From the NCBI GenBank assembly GCA_035771175.1, contig CM069596.1:10342001-10406000 (forward strand): a stretch of 64,000 nt of DNA. Direction: 5' to 3'. The stretch is from Paratinospora sagittata (taxonomy: Eukaryota; Streptophyta; Magnoliopsida; Ranunculales; Menispermaceae). Below the pieces are notes generated by a model that ran no database searches, was not told where the DNA came from, and worked only from the letters and a program-made list of their open reading frames with translations. A program made the position numbers and the translations under genes. Positions 46,580 to 59,140 of the stretch are shown piece after piece; the stretch's first letter is position 1, and each line of letters starts with the position of its first letter.

Positions 46580-47483
46580 TGGATGGTCACCTCGGACTAG
46601 AGCTGACTTGGTGATCAGAAGGGAAGCCTAGCTGACTTCTCGAGAGGTGTTAGCCAGGTTTTACAATGTAGGTGACGAGAAAAAATCGTAAAGTTACTAC
46701 CGCCAGATTGACTTGGCCAGATCGAGTTGTACTCAACCATGAATGTGGCTGAGCCGACCTAGCGAGACGATACTTACAATAAACCAGAAAATGTGCTGTT
46801 AGCGATAGCTCGGTTCGGCTGAGCTGAGCTAGGGGTTATTCCGATTAAAGCGACAGCTCGGCCCGTCTCCAAGCTGATCATTTCAGACGAAACAGATAAG
46901 TTTCTGGCACGTTGTATCTCGAGGAATCTGGGGTAGTTGCATTCTCAAACATGGATTCCGATATAGAGACGGGATAAGACTCCTCCTCCGAGACAAATCA
47001 GAAAAATAGGAATCATCAGAGATGAGATAAGATTCTTATTCTGAGATGAGCTCGGAAGATAGAGATCATCGAGGACAGGATGAGATTCCTTCTCCAAGAC
47101 CAATTCAGAATAGATGAGCTCATTTCTACCAACGATGAAACGACATGTGGCACCATGCCTACTGGGTAGCTAGCCACTATGGCTAGAGGACCTCATCTAT
47201 AAATAAGACCTATAACCCTCACCATAAGGTACGAACAACTTTCTACAAGAGTTATTACTTTCTTCTTAAACAAGCTCTAACTTAAGCATCGGAGGGTCTT
47301 CGGTTGGCACCACACCGATGTTCCTTACGATAGCCATAATGTTTTCTTTCTTCTTCTTCTCAGATCAAGCTGATAACCCCTTGCCGGAACTAGAGAGTTT
47401 ACACTTCCAGATACAACCATATTCCTACAAGCGTTCATCGACTTGGTGTTGGTCAGATTCTGCATCAACATTTGGCATCAACA
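46580..47483 (+). mobile_element. Tat 5' LTR
   Basis: TGGATGGTCACC is the inferred start and ...GCATCAACA the end before the primer site. GAGCTCGG-type words recur. TATA box TCTATAAATA at 47196-47205. A 13-bp TTTGGCATCAACA word is duplicated at the LTR/primer-site border. Confidence 0.6.
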
Positions 47484-47503
47484 TTTGGCATCGTCTATGG
47501 GGA
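47484..47503 (+). other. Tat primer-binding site
   Basis: TTTGGCATCGTCTATGGGGA resembles the TGGCGCCGT(C/T)..GGGGA site of the Tat/Athila branch and the minus-strand site at 27549-27569. Confidence 0.65.
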
Positions 47504-47536
47504 TCGACTTATCAAGCCAATAATAGCTTTTCGGCA

Positions 47537-48186
47537 ATGAGTCAAGAGGTAAATCCCCCGTATCTGGAAGAACTCCCAACATCGCTGGAGCCTCCTAAGG
47601 CTCAGTGAGGAAGACCTCCCAAGAAGAAGAAGAGCTCTGCTCAAAAGTCTACACGAATCAGCAATATTGAAAGGAAGGTAGAGAGGATCTCTCAACTAGT
47701 GCTGAAGTAGAACGAAGCATTGTGGGTAGCTCTTCCCTCGTCACCGCAACAAATCTCAAAGGTCCTAAAAAATGAAGGAAGTCGCTGCCAAAGTATCAAT
47801 TCCCTACCAAAATTCGTGAAAAGCAGTAGCAAGCATCTCAACGGATCAAAACAAAGATCTCTTTCCATGGGAGATCTTCACCGTTCTCTGGAGGCGAAAA
47901 AGAAGGAGCACGACTCCAGCTCCTTCCAAGTCTAGTCAGCACGGAAGAGATCGGGCCGACCTCCCCCAAGATCAGTCTCAGCCAGGTCAGCCGCAGATAG
48001 ATCGGCCTCTGCAGGGATACCTAAGATAGGAGTGCACCCTGCAAGGTCTTCTAGGTCAGTACGAACCAGGCTGACTTGGCCTTCTAGAAGCACTCAAATC
48101 CGATCTCATACAGAGTATGAAGAATTTCCCTCACCTTTCACCAAAGAGATGCTTCAGGCCCCACTCCCAAAGAATGTCAAAACAAC
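47537..48186 (+). pseudogene. Tat gag, N-terminal part
   Basis: From ATG the frame gives a Pro/Glu-rich start and then a Lys-rich stretch (RPPKKKKSSAQK), a coiled-coil-like IERKVERISQLVLK and a Ser/Arg-rich linker. Near the end, EYEEFPSPFTKEMLQAPLP matches the Tat gag word that precedes the capsid. In-frame stops at 47606 and later. Interrupted at 48187 by the solo LTR; reading resumes at 51006. Confidence 0.7.
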
Positions 48187-48235
48187 AGACGTGTAATACC
48201 TCAAAAATTTCAAGGGTATTTATGTAATTATAAAA

Positions 48236-48660
48236 GATTCTTACCATAACGGGATGATTATTCTTATCATATGAAATATACTTTCTTTTATATTATTCTT
48301 GTCATAACGAAATGATTATTCTTATCATATAAAATATATTATTCTTTCCATAACGGGATGATTTTTCTTATCATATAAAAGATACTTTCTTTTATATTAT
48401 TCTTGCCATAACGGGATAATTATTCTTATCATATAAAAGATATTTCTTTTATATTATTCTTGTTATAACGGGATGATATAAAAGATACTTTCTTTTATAT
48501 TATTCTTGCCATAACGGGATGATTATTCTTATAATATAAAAGATACTTCATTTTATATTATTCTTGCCATAACGGGATGATTATTCTTATCATATAAAAG
48601 ATACCTTCTTTTATAAAAGCTTCACCCACATTATGGGATGAATATTATTCTTATCATATA
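48236..48660. repeat. Minisatellite, about 58-bp unit, about 7 copies
   Basis: Units carry CATAACGGGATGATTATTCT followed by TATCATATAAAAGATA and TTTCTTTTATATTATTCTTG. One unit is shortened. It lies near the LTR start. Confidence 0.9.
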
Positions 48661-49240
48661 TAATTCCTTCAATTCCATAATTTACAGATTGACATGTTTT
48701 CTTAAACAACCCCATAAAAGCAACTCAAATCTTTTTCATATATTTTTTAATTTGCCTTCTTTTAAGCTATTGCCAATATACACCAAAGACATTCATAAAA
48801 CCCTAAGCATATAAAACTTCATATGCAATCTAACACCACTTTTCTCCTCATATACTATCCCACCTAAGCTCATTCTTCCTCTTTGGAGATCCGTAGCCCT
48901 TGCAATTGGAAATCCTCCAACTACAAAAGTAAGTTTTACACTTCCTTTTCTTTCCTCCTCTACTTGTTGCATCTCTTTTTCGTGTTTTAATCGAATGTTG
49001 TACCGACAACGTTGGTGTAGTGATGCACCACATGTTCTTCTCAGCATTCTCATAGACATGGGTTGCCTATAAGTGCCATGTGTGGTTCTTCACCTCACCA
49101 TCCCTGTTTTCAAGATTATTTCTCTTCTTTCATATTTTTACGGCATTAAGGGAGACAACAACAACTGTTGTGACCATGGCCAACAGATGCATGATAGTGA
49201 GTTATCTACTACCATCACACACCACCAACATGCATATATC

Positions 49241-49245
49241 ACATG

Positions 49246-49340
<95 letters not shown>
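49241..49340. repeat. (TA)n(TG)n compound microsatellite
   Basis: About 24 TA dinucleotides followed by about 25 TG dinucleotides; shorter TA runs follow to about 49600. Apparent proteins here are translations of the repeat. Confidence 0.95.
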
Positions 49341-49343
<3 letters not shown>

Positions 49344-51005
49344 GAACCCACCACCGCCAACCACTTCTTTGTTATACAGATTATATATATTATAGTAGTA
49401 TATATATATATATATATATTATAAACAAAGTGGTGGCACTTCTCTGCCATACAAATTATATACATATATATTATAGCAGTATATATATACATACATCTTA
49501 TTGTTACCCAACGCATATATATATATATAGATTATTATAATATATATATTGTAGCAGTTATATACGTATGTATATACATATATCTTACTTATATGAGTAA
49601 TATATATATTTGGGTAGGTACGTATGACTAATTCAAAGGTAATATATATGTATAGGTTGAAGACGTACGTTACACACCAAGAATTTTGACAACAACGAAC
49701 TGCGTGCGTAACAGGTGGGGAAGATTTTATACCTTTATAATATTTTATTTTGATATGTAGATAGGAACATTAAATTAATTATATTTATAGTATCATTAGA
49801 TTGTTCATGTGTGCTTGTCTTACATAATTGTACATATTATGATTTGTTATCCCAAGTTGATGTTGGATGCACGTAATTCATGTGTACTTTTTAAAGTTTG
49901 ATGATGAGATATATGACGAGAGTATTAGCATAATTGTTATAATAAAGTTCATGCGTGAATGCTATTGTTATTTGACATTGTGATATGATACCATGTGTTG
50001 TGGAGTTTGAACATGTCATGTGAATAGAAGTTATATATCATATTTATGTTGTATGTATAATATTGTCACATCATTAAAAAACACTATTAAGATAAGAATA
50101 ACACATATGGAGCAGTTATTCTAAGGAATATCGCCAATTATTATTTTAGGACAGTTATTCTAATGAATATCGCCAATGACTATAATTATTATGGGGCGGT
50201 TATTCATGATGAATATCGCCAACGAATTTTAAATTTTTGGGTAGTGCCACCCTAGGTTTGATTTCCTAAAGGTACGTGATAAAATTCTCGACTTAAACAA
50301 TCAAATGTTATAACGATTAATGTGTGAAACTTATTTGTAATGTTCTTGTGTATATATCATGATAAAATGTTCTTGTATATATATCATGATAAAATGTTGT
50401 GAATGATTTAGATGACCCACTGGGCTTTCAAGCTCACCCCTATTTTTCACATCAAGGTACATGAAAGAATAGAGTCGCAAGTTCGTGACGTGTCTCACAG
50501 TAGTAGGGGTGGGTTAGTGGCTTGAGTAGCATTATGGTAGTATGACTGAGTAATTATTTAATAATTAATTATATCAATTAAATGTGTTGTATTAGAAATC
50601 AATGCTTTTGGAACATTATAGTGGTCGCTGAAGATTTCATGGGTTATTTTATATGTTTATGCCTTGGATTTGAATTTGTTAATTCTACAAGATGAATATA
50701 TTTAAAATGTTGTGTCCATAATGGATGGACAAGGGCAAGTACCCTCATGGCCCAATATTCAATTTGTGTAATGAGAATCTATAAGTCGTGGCATAGAAAT
50801 TGAAAGAGTATTCTTCTATCTTAACTTGTAACCTTATTTTGAATATAAATGATATTATTAAATTTATTTTTACCTGTGTAAAGATTTTGGGGTTAAAGTA
50901 AATGGATACAATTCACGCCTCGATTCTCTTTTGCTATTTTTTTGATAAGAGCAAATATTTATTCTTACTACTTAAAATTTAAGTTTTAAAAATCGGGGTG
51001 TAACA

Positions 51006-52198
51006 AGACGTCAAAACTTACAAGGAGAAGATCGACCCTAGAGAGCACGTTGAGAACTACAAGTCCTGGATGGAATTCAAAGGATATGACGACTCAATGA
51101 TGTGCAAAGAAGTACAGCGCCTGACGGGGTGCATAGTCGCACTGAACCGGTTCGTGTCGAAATCTATAGATAAATGTCTACCATTCTTCAAATTAATAAA
51201 GAAAAAGAACGGTCGAATGGGACCAAGAGTGTGAGCAAGCTTTTCAAGAGCTCAAAACTTATCTCAGCTCATCATCGATGCTCTCAAAACCAGTCCTCGG
51301 GGAGAAGCTCTTCCTCTACCTTTTAATATCTGATGCAGCAGTGAACTCTGCTCTAGTCCGAGAAGAGTAGGGAACACAAAAGCCTGCCTATTATGTGAGC
51401 AAGTCGTTGCTCAATGCAGAAACGAGGTACCCCGAGATAGAGAAGTTGGTCCTGGCCCTCATCACCTCAGCTCGAAAACTAAGACCATACTTCCAAGCTC
51501 ATTCTATAGTCGTGCTCACGCAGCACCAGCTACGCTAGGTTTTGCAGAAACCAGAGACCTCAGGTCGGCTAACCAAGTGGGCTATTGAGCTCAGCGAGTT
51601 CGATATTGAATATCGACCCAGAATATCTATCAAAGGGCAAGCACTAGCTGATTTTGTAAAGGAATTCTCATCCAAGCAAAAAGAAGATGATGATATTGAA
51701 ACCAAGCTCGAGCTGATATGGAAATTATTTGTCAATGGCTCATCGTGCAAACAAGGAAGTGGGGCCGACATTGTTTTGGTCTCGCCCAAAGGAGAAAAAC
51801 ACCTCACAGCTCTTCGATATGGCTTCTCGGCCTCGAACAACGAGTTCGAATACGAAGCTCTTCTAGTTGGACTATGAATAACGCTCAACTGGGGGGTATG
51901 CAAGATCGTAATATGTTGTGATTCACAACTTGTTGCAGGTCAGGTCACCGCCGAGTACCAAGCAAATGATGATCGCATGTAGGCTTACCTACAGATTGTG
52001 AAAGAGCTGTTGAACAACTTTAAAGAATATGAGGTCATACAGATCCCACGAGTAGACAACTCCTTTGCGGATGCTCTCTCAAAGCTCGCCTCCTCGTCCG
52101 GAGATGAGCTCATTCTACAAGTGCCCATAGAATACCTGCCTAGCAGGAGTATCAAGAAGAGCAGCCAGGTCGGCTTCACTGAGATCAACTCTTCCTAG
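51006..52198 (+). pseudogene. Tat gag-RT junction, RNase H and second RNase H
   Basis: Gag capsid (KIDPREHVENYKSWMEFKGY) runs directly into the RT end (EVQRLTGCIVALNRFVSKS) at about 51105, so the rest of gag, protease and most of RT are deleted. Gypsy RNase H follows in another frame (FLYLLISDAAVNSALVREE, KPAYYVSKSLLNAETRYPEI), then the second, archaeal-like RNase H typical of the Tat lineage (LFVNGSSCKQGSGADIVLVS, SASNNEFEYEALLVGL). Note NGSS where the catalytic DGSS is expected. VDNSFADALSKLAS closes it. Several stops. Confidence 0.85.
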
Positions 52199-52914
52199 AT
52201 GGACCCAATTGTGAAATTCTTGAAAACAGAAGAGCTCCCAGCCGACAAATTACTGGCAAGGAAGATACAGCGACAAGCAGCCATGTACGTGCTCATTGAC
52301 CACATGTTGTATCGACGTAGCTACAACTTTCCATATTTAAAGTGCCTTGGAGAAGACCAAGCTCAGCTCGTCCTTGACGAGGTACACGCGGGAATATGCG
52401 AAAATAACTCTAGAGGAAGAGCTCTTGCGTATAAAGTACTCCGTTAGGGATATTACTGGTCGACTATCAATCGCGATGCCCTAAGGACAGCTAGGCACTG
52501 CGACAGCTGTCAACGACATGCTACGATCATAAGAGCTCCTCCTGAGAATCTGATTCACATTCAGAGTTCTTGGCCTTTTGCTCAGTGGGGGGTAGACCTG
52601 ATTGGGCCTTTGCCAATGTGCAGAGGTCGAGTTAAGTTTGCCATAGTAGCAGTGGATTACTTCACCAAGTGGGCACAAGCAGAGCCCCTAGCTCACATAA
52701 CCGGGAAAAAGACCACAAAATTCATCTGGCAGTCGATTATTTGTCGATTCGGAATACCATTCGCCATTATATCATATAATGGAAGCAGTTCGATAATGCG
52801 GAGTTCAGCTCATTCTGCTCCGAGCTTGGAATTCGTCATTTCTTCTCAACACCAGCTCAACCTCAGGAAAACGGTCAAATCGAGGCCGTCAACAAGATTA
52901 TCAAGCATACGTTG
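52199..52914 (+). pseudogene. Tat integrase, first part
   Basis: Zinc-binding start (VLDEVHAGICENNSRGRALA, CDSCQRHA), then core WGVDLIGPLPMCRGRVKFAI and VDYFTKWAQAEPL. A frame break near 52790 and then FFSTPAQPQENGQIEAVNKI in another frame, including the catalytic Glu region. It stops at the solo LTR in CGTTG. Confidence 0.85.
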
Positions 52915-55854
52915 TGTGACGCCCCGAAAATTATTTCATCTAGCCCATTGCCCAATTATATTTTGCCCAAACTTTATGTGTTTGCCTTGATATGTTTAGT
53001 GTTTGTTTAATGTTTGTACATTTGATGCTTGATAATGTATATAAATATGTGCATTATAAATTTTATATGAGTCATGTTAAATTAAAGTATAATGCGTGTT
53101 TTATTATTTATGCATGGGCCCATTAAACCATGAATTGATATGGGTTAGGATTGATTGAATAAAAGGATAAATGAGAATGAAAATTTGGTGTATTAAATGG
53201 ATTGGACATTTAAAATACATGGAAGCATGAGATTGGTTAAAGTACATGTGGTTGGTATGGGTAGTATGAGACCAACACATGTTAAGTTGGTGCATGAGAA
53301 TGGACAAGTGTCCCATGCCCCATTTCTTTTCTCCAACACATGTCTAGTTGGTGCATGAGAATGGACAAGTGTCCCATGCCCCATTTCTCTTCTCCAATAC
53401 CTGTCAAGTTGGTGCATGAAAATGGACAAGTATCTCATGCCCCATTTCTGTTCTCCAACACATGTCAAGTTGGTGCATGAGAATGGACAAGTGTCCCATG
53501 CCCCATTTCTCTTCTCCAATACATGACAAATTGGTGCATGAAAATGGACAAGTGTCCCATGCCCCATTTCTCCTCTCCAACACATGTCAAGGTTGGTGCA
53601 TGAGAGTGGACAAGTGTCCCATGCCCTACTTCTTTTCCCCAAGAAAGTCCTAAAGGGTGAGATGAGTAGAGAGAAAGGAAAAAAGAAGAGAAAGGAAAGA
53701 AGAAGAGAAAGAAAGAGGGAGTTGCTTTGAGGAAAATCTCAGCAACATTTCCATCAAATAGTGGGATCTTGGGGATATATGGTCATATTGAGTACAAACT
53801 TTGTCTGAAAGTTCGTAGCTTATGGTTATTCATTTTGGTCGGTGGAGATCTTGATTGGAGTTTTCGTCTAAGAGATATAACCTCTCAAACAAAGCTGGTC
53901 GGAAAGTCTGGATTTCTAGCGCAGTTTAGATCAAACTAATAGATCTCCTAAATCTACCGTTGGATGAATATGATATTTGGGAATGTGGTTTAAAACTGAT
54001 ATTTCTGCATTATGAACAGAGGAGATTTTTATGGGTTAAGTATGTTGTGTGATATAATCATCTGAGGTCGAGTATTTGTAGCAGGAAAGGAGAAATTGTC
54101 TGATTAGAGACTTGTTCATAAAAGAGGCTTATCTTTTTGATCCACCGTTGGATTGAGCTGATTTTTGGACAGAAGGTTTGTTTCTTAACATACTTCAATC
54201 TGTACGTTTGATTTTGTGATTAAATTTTTCTGTTGGTAGATTGATACATCTGAACAGAATATCAAATGAAGAATTGGTAGGGTTGCTTGTATTAGACCTA
54301 AATTTAGAATATGAACTTAGACCTTTCCAAATAGCTTGCCATTGTTGATGAACCCATGATGCTCAATCAGTGATATACATGGCTGAACATGGTGACCTAG
54401 TGTAAATCGGCAATATGGCCTAAGTATGGAAAATTTCATATTTTAGGGCTTTTGATGCTTTTGGCTTAGAATCATTGAATTGATGCAACTTATGTTTAAT
54501 TAAGCATGATTATGGTTGATTATGCTACTGATTTGGTGGTTGTGACCATATCATGGGTTATGCCTACTTGTCATCAAATGGCCCAATTTGAGCATGTTTA
54601 TGCCTAAGGAATTAAAAATCAATATTTTTGATTAATAGAATGGTTTATGAATGAGAACTATGCATTAGAGGCCTAAGTCATGTGATTTGAGTTAAATGAT
54701 GGGATTAGATAGGATTTAGGCCTATTGTCTATATGTGGGCTGATTTAGGGTTGATGTGTAATGTCTATGTGATTGAGCATAAAAATTGATGTATGGTAGG
54801 ATATTGATGAATGTTTCAGGATCTTGATTGGGTTGATTCGGTTTGGTGGCCGTGTGTGGTTAGATACTCTCGTGAGGCTTGGTGGTGAGTAGACTTCATT
54901 TATGATTATATCTTTTATTTCATCATATCACTTATATATATTGTATGTTGAAAGCATGAATGTGTCCTAATGTTTTGAATGATGCATTGATTTGAGAAAA
55001 CCTTATGACTTTGGTTGGGCCCATCTATCTGGCTAATAGGGGGACTTAACCTTGTCATAGGAGGGTTTTAAAAACGAAATATTTGGGGATGAGAACGGTA
55101 CGGTGAAATAGACGTGCACTAGTAACCCCAATGCATGTGGAATGTGGATCCAAATTGATAAACTTTTACTTGCATCGAACTTATTATAAATGCTTGATAT
55201 CTATACGTTATGAGTTTTTAATCATGCTACACATTGACATGCATACATGATATTTATTGATGAGTATTGATAGCATATTTGAATTCTATTCACTAGGCAC
55301 CGTTGGCTCACCCTCATTTTCCTCTTTCAGGTCCTTTTGTCCCAAATAAGGGCAAAGGAGTAGTCATATCTTGAGGGCCTTGCCGGCGAGAGAATCCAAG
55401 GCTTCGATGTGACTTGAGAGGCATTTTGATTGAACTGTGTTTTAAATTATGATGTATTATATTTTGGACTATGTATTATAACACTTACCACATTGTAGTA
55501 TGGGTGAGTTTGGACTTGTTAGATAGACCATGTGGACATATGACGATTTTTTTGTACCCTTAGTTTTGGACTTTATGTGTATGTCAATCTTGATGGACTG
55601 TAGGGATTATGACGGTTTTATTTATGGATTTTTCATTTTTATGGAGTATCTCTTGTCTTGGATGATTAATACGGTTGGTAGTTTTGTTTAGTACCTTTTT
55701 ATATTATGTCGTTATTTGGGATATGGCTCGTAGGGTCTCAACCACCTCGTGGAGGTTGAGAAGTGGTTGGAGAAGTCTACGCCGGGCGTCCAGCCCCGGC
55801 ATTCCGCACGCCATTCCTAGCGGGGTTGGTGGTCCGGGGTGCGGGGTCACCACA
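52915..55854 (+). mobile_element. Solo LTR, gypsy family A, copy 2 (2.94 kb)
   Basis: Perfect duplication CGTTG (52910-52914 and 55855-55859); ends TGTGACGCCCCG and GGTCACCACA. About nine in ten bases match copy 1 near the start. It differs by a six-unit minisatellite and by having single copies of blocks that are duplicated in copy 1. An acceptor-like module CACTAGGC...CTCACCC...TTTCAG lies at 55291-55330. It sits inside integrase codons of the Tat element. Confidence 0.9.
53281..53645. repeat. 61-bp minisatellite, 6 units, in solo LTR
   Basis: Each unit has AGTTGGTGCATGAGAATGGA, then CAAGTGTCCCATGCCCCATT, then a TTCTCTTCTCCAACACATG end. Copy 1 of the same LTR has one unit at the matching place. 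Confidence 0.95.
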
Positions 55855-55859
55855 CGTTG

Positions 55860-56182
55860 AAGGATAGAATCGAGGAGAAGAAGGGAACGTGCGCAGATGA
55901 CCTCCCCCAGGTATTATGGTCTTCCACAATAGCAATGGGAGAAACTCTTTTCTCCCTAGTGTTCAAAATGGAAGCTGTTATTCCAGTAGATCTCGAAATT
56001 CTAACTCAGAGAACTACATACTTCAATGAAGAGAAGAACTCAGAGGCACAGAAGGCCAAGCTAGACCTTTTGGATGAAAAGATAGAGCAATCACAACTTC
56101 GACTAGCTGCATACCAAATGAGGACATCTAAGTACTATAATGCTAAAGTGAGACCCCACAGTTTCAAAATTGGTGACTTGGT
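55860..56182 (+). pseudogene. Tat integrase, second part
   Basis: Continues in frame after the duplicated CGTTG: KDRIEEKKGTCADDLPQVLW, then AVIPVDLEI and a C-terminal SFKIGDLVV that is cut by the next solo LTR. This frame is open over about 110 codons, better preserved than the rest of the element. Confidence 0.85.
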
Positions 56183-58954
56183 TGTAACACCCCGTACTTT
56201 TAAGTAAATACATACGTTAAATTAGACGTATATCACGATGTATAATACATGTATTTTATACGTAAGAGGCAAATATATGCGTGCATGAAAATACATGCTA
56301 GATTGAAGGAGTATTAGTAACTAAATAAAATTATTAAATGAAGATGATACATATGGGATCATCTTATATGGGTGCTTACAAGTTTAAAAAAAAAATGGAG
56401 TTGAATTAAATTGATTAATTTATGGGGTTGGTTAATTAAATATGTGGATTGAAGTATGATTTAATGAATAAATGCATAGTATGATTTAATGAATGAAAGT
56501 TAAATATTAAGATGGAAAAGTTGTTTTATTAAGTTCCTCATCGGGTCCTTTTGTATATATAATTACCATCTCTCATTTCTAATCTCACACTCTCTCAATT
56601 TTTAAATAAAAACAAAAGAACTCATTTCTACTCTCAATCTCTCTCACCAACGTCCAAAAAAAAAAAAAAAAAGAGAAGAAAGAAGTTGCAGGAGAGATGA
56701 GAGAAAAGGAATGAAAGAAAGAACGGAGAAAGGAAGAAGAACGAAGGGAGAAACGCGAGATTCGCGTCAAATCGGGGCTTGCGGTAAGTGATTTTCACTT
56801 TAGTTCTTCGTGAAATTGATCTTTAACTAGTGTATGCCGATTCTAGCGTAGTAATTTTAGCTATGGGAGTTGTATTACAGTGTTTTCAAAATTGGGGTTT
56901 TTACCCAACTTAGATGAAAATTTGTTCGAAAGGTGGAAAAACACTCCCTAGACTGTAGGAGCCCCGAATATGTGATTAGATTTTATTTATGTGTTTATTT
57001 GAAATTTTTATGGCTGTTGGAAGTTTGTTGGAAGTTAGAGTCTATATTAGAAACCTTTTGAATCATATTAAATCCGATAAAACTGCAGTTTAAGGCTATA
57101 GAATGGTAGAATGCACTGTTGCGAGTCCATCGATGCTAATTTCATGATTTTTGGAGACCGTTTGACACTTTTAGTAAAAATTTTCATGTTTTCAATGAAC
57201 AGTGAATAGTGACGTAAATAGTATTGTGATCATATCCAGTGAATAAAATGGAATTAGAATCAAATGAAACTCCGGTTTGAGATCATAGAATCGTAGAGAA
57301 CTGAATTCCGGACGTTTCGATGTTAAGATAATGATTTTTGGATATGCTTTGATATTTTTAGTAGCTAAATATATGATTTTTGTGAGTAAAATTGACTTTG
57401 GATGCCTCCACGAACGTGTAAAACCTTAGTAAAATACTTGTTGAAGGTAGTAGAATGGTAGTATGACGGATTTTACACATGTCGATATGGACAGAATAAT
57501 TTTAGGAATATATTATATTTTTAATAAAATTGATATATGTTCCAGGAGAAAAATAAAACTGAGAACTAGTGAAAATATGAATTCGAAATCTATTTTCACT
57601 GTTCTTTCTTGTGAAAATATCTAGATTGACCACAAAAATGAGATAGTAGTTTCTTCAACTGCTTATGAGTCCTAAATTGAGTTGGAATTTAAAGTCACAG
57701 AATGTGTATAATATTTTTAAGGTTGATCTTTATTATTGGTGATTTGAAGTGAGTTGAGAAATTAAATATGTAAATAGATATGAATAAATGAAATTGAATT
57801 ATGGAGTGGTTGTGACAGGTTGGGATAGTTGGATTTAAATTGGAGCTGGACTCGAAAGCGACGGTGATTGTGTTTAAGTTGGAAAGTCTTGTACTGTGAG
57901 TATAGTTTTCTTGATTTGGTTCTTGTATGACATTGTATACATATAAAATGTTTGATTTTATGCATGTTATATTTATATGTAATGCATTGAGTTTTATTGA
58001 TCATGCAAACTGATTTTTAGCATTTAGCGCTTATAAGAATGTCATTTCGTTAGGAATTAGACCCGGATGAGGTTTTGCGAAACCTCATTGTCAGTAGGCC
58101 TTTCCTAACAAGAGTTGTGATCCTTGAAATGACTGTGAATTGGGTCATGAGAGGCTGTGGCTACCTTGTAACGGTCATACAAGGGTTAGACCCGCTCTCT
58201 TGCCTTGAAGGAGGGAAATGGTAAATTTTTGATGAAACTGTGCACTAGTTTATTGAATGAGCATAAACTATATATTGTGTGCATGTATATTATTTTGATG
58301 AATGTTGCATACGTGCTTGTGAAATACTTGAATTTAACCGATTTGATATGTCATGTTTCCCTAAATGCATGCGATTGTCATGTTTCCCTAAATGAATGCG
58401 ATTGTCATGTCAAGAGCTATACTCACTGAGCTTGTGATTGCTCACTCCATTTCCTCCAATATTTCAGGTACAGAGTTAAAAGGAAAACACGAGAGTAGAT
58501 ACGTGTCTTATGTTGTTAATGTACGTGTATGCGAAGGAAATGAATTATATTTGCTTTATTTTCAAATGAATATATATCACATCCTACATATATATATTAT
58601 CACATAGATGGTTGTACATGGATTTTGATTTGATATTTTGGGTTAGACAATGCTTGTGATGATGAAATGAGATGAGCACATATAATTATCAGGTGAGAAT
58701 TTGATTTGGGGAATGAATGGAATGACTGTGATGATTATTTATATATATATCTTTGATTTGATTTGTGGTATATTAGGGAAAAATGTGAAATGTCCATTTT
58801 ATGGGGAGGTGCTGTCAAAATTTCTATACATTTTGGGAAGTATTGTGAATGTCTGTTGAGGCTGACAGTGTATTGTATACTGTATATGGGTATGTACAGT
58901 GTATAGTACACTGTGCCGGTCATGACATCAGCCTACGTTAGGGGCGTCGTGACA
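56183..58954 (+). mobile_element. Solo LTR, gypsy family C, 2.77 kb
   Basis: Starts TGTAACACCCCGTAC and ends GGGGCGTCGTGACA. Flanked by TTGGT (56178-56182) and CTGGT (58955-58959), a 5-bp duplication with one change. Shares blocks with the LTRs of the full gypsy element (GTAAGT then CATTTTCACTT, GAAATTGATCTTTAA and TGTTTTCAAAA) and is the partner of the minus-strand copy at 39479. GTAAGT at 56784 and TATTTCAG at 58460-58467 form a donor/acceptor-like pair. No coding sequence. Confidence 0.9.
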
Positions 58955-59140
58955 CTGGTACTGAGAAAGGTCATGCTTAAGACCAGAGAGGCCGGAGCAG
59001 GGGCTCTTGGCCCAAGTTGGGAAGGGTTGTACAAGGTCATTTCCATACCCAGGAACGGAGTCTACAAGTTAGAAGACCTTGATGGAAGACGAATCACCAA
59101 GCCATGGAATGCAGAGCATCTGAAGTTTTACTACCAGTAA
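58955..59140 (+). pseudogene. Tat integrase C-terminal end
   Basis: LRKVMLKTREAGAGALGPSW, then EGLYKVISIPRNGVYKLEDL and AEHLKFYYQ-stop match the conserved Tat integrase end. It continues the frame broken at 56182. Confidence 0.9.

Larger units (their letters stand above)
48192..51005 (+). mobile_element. Solo LTR, family D (TGTAATACCTC), 2.8 kb
   Basis: Perfect duplication AGACG (48187-48191 and 51006-51010); ends TGTAATACCTC and CGGGGTGTAACA. Inserted in Tat gag codons, which resume on the far side. It contains a tandem repeat of about 58 bp, a (TA)n(TG)n microsatellite, a threefold GAATATCGCCAA repeat (50110-50225) and an acceptor-like TCACCCC...CATCAAG|GTAC at 50434-50460. No coding sequence. 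Confidence 0.9.

Noticed and set aside
49080..49540. Frames with Cys-Val, His-Thr or Ile-Tyr runs
   Set aside because: Direct products of the TA/TG microsatellite.
53193..53642. 149-codon minus-strand frame and possible CRISPR-like regular array
   Set aside because: The 61-bp units are whole-unit repeats without unique spacers, inside a solo LTR of a plant retrotransposon; it is a minisatellite.
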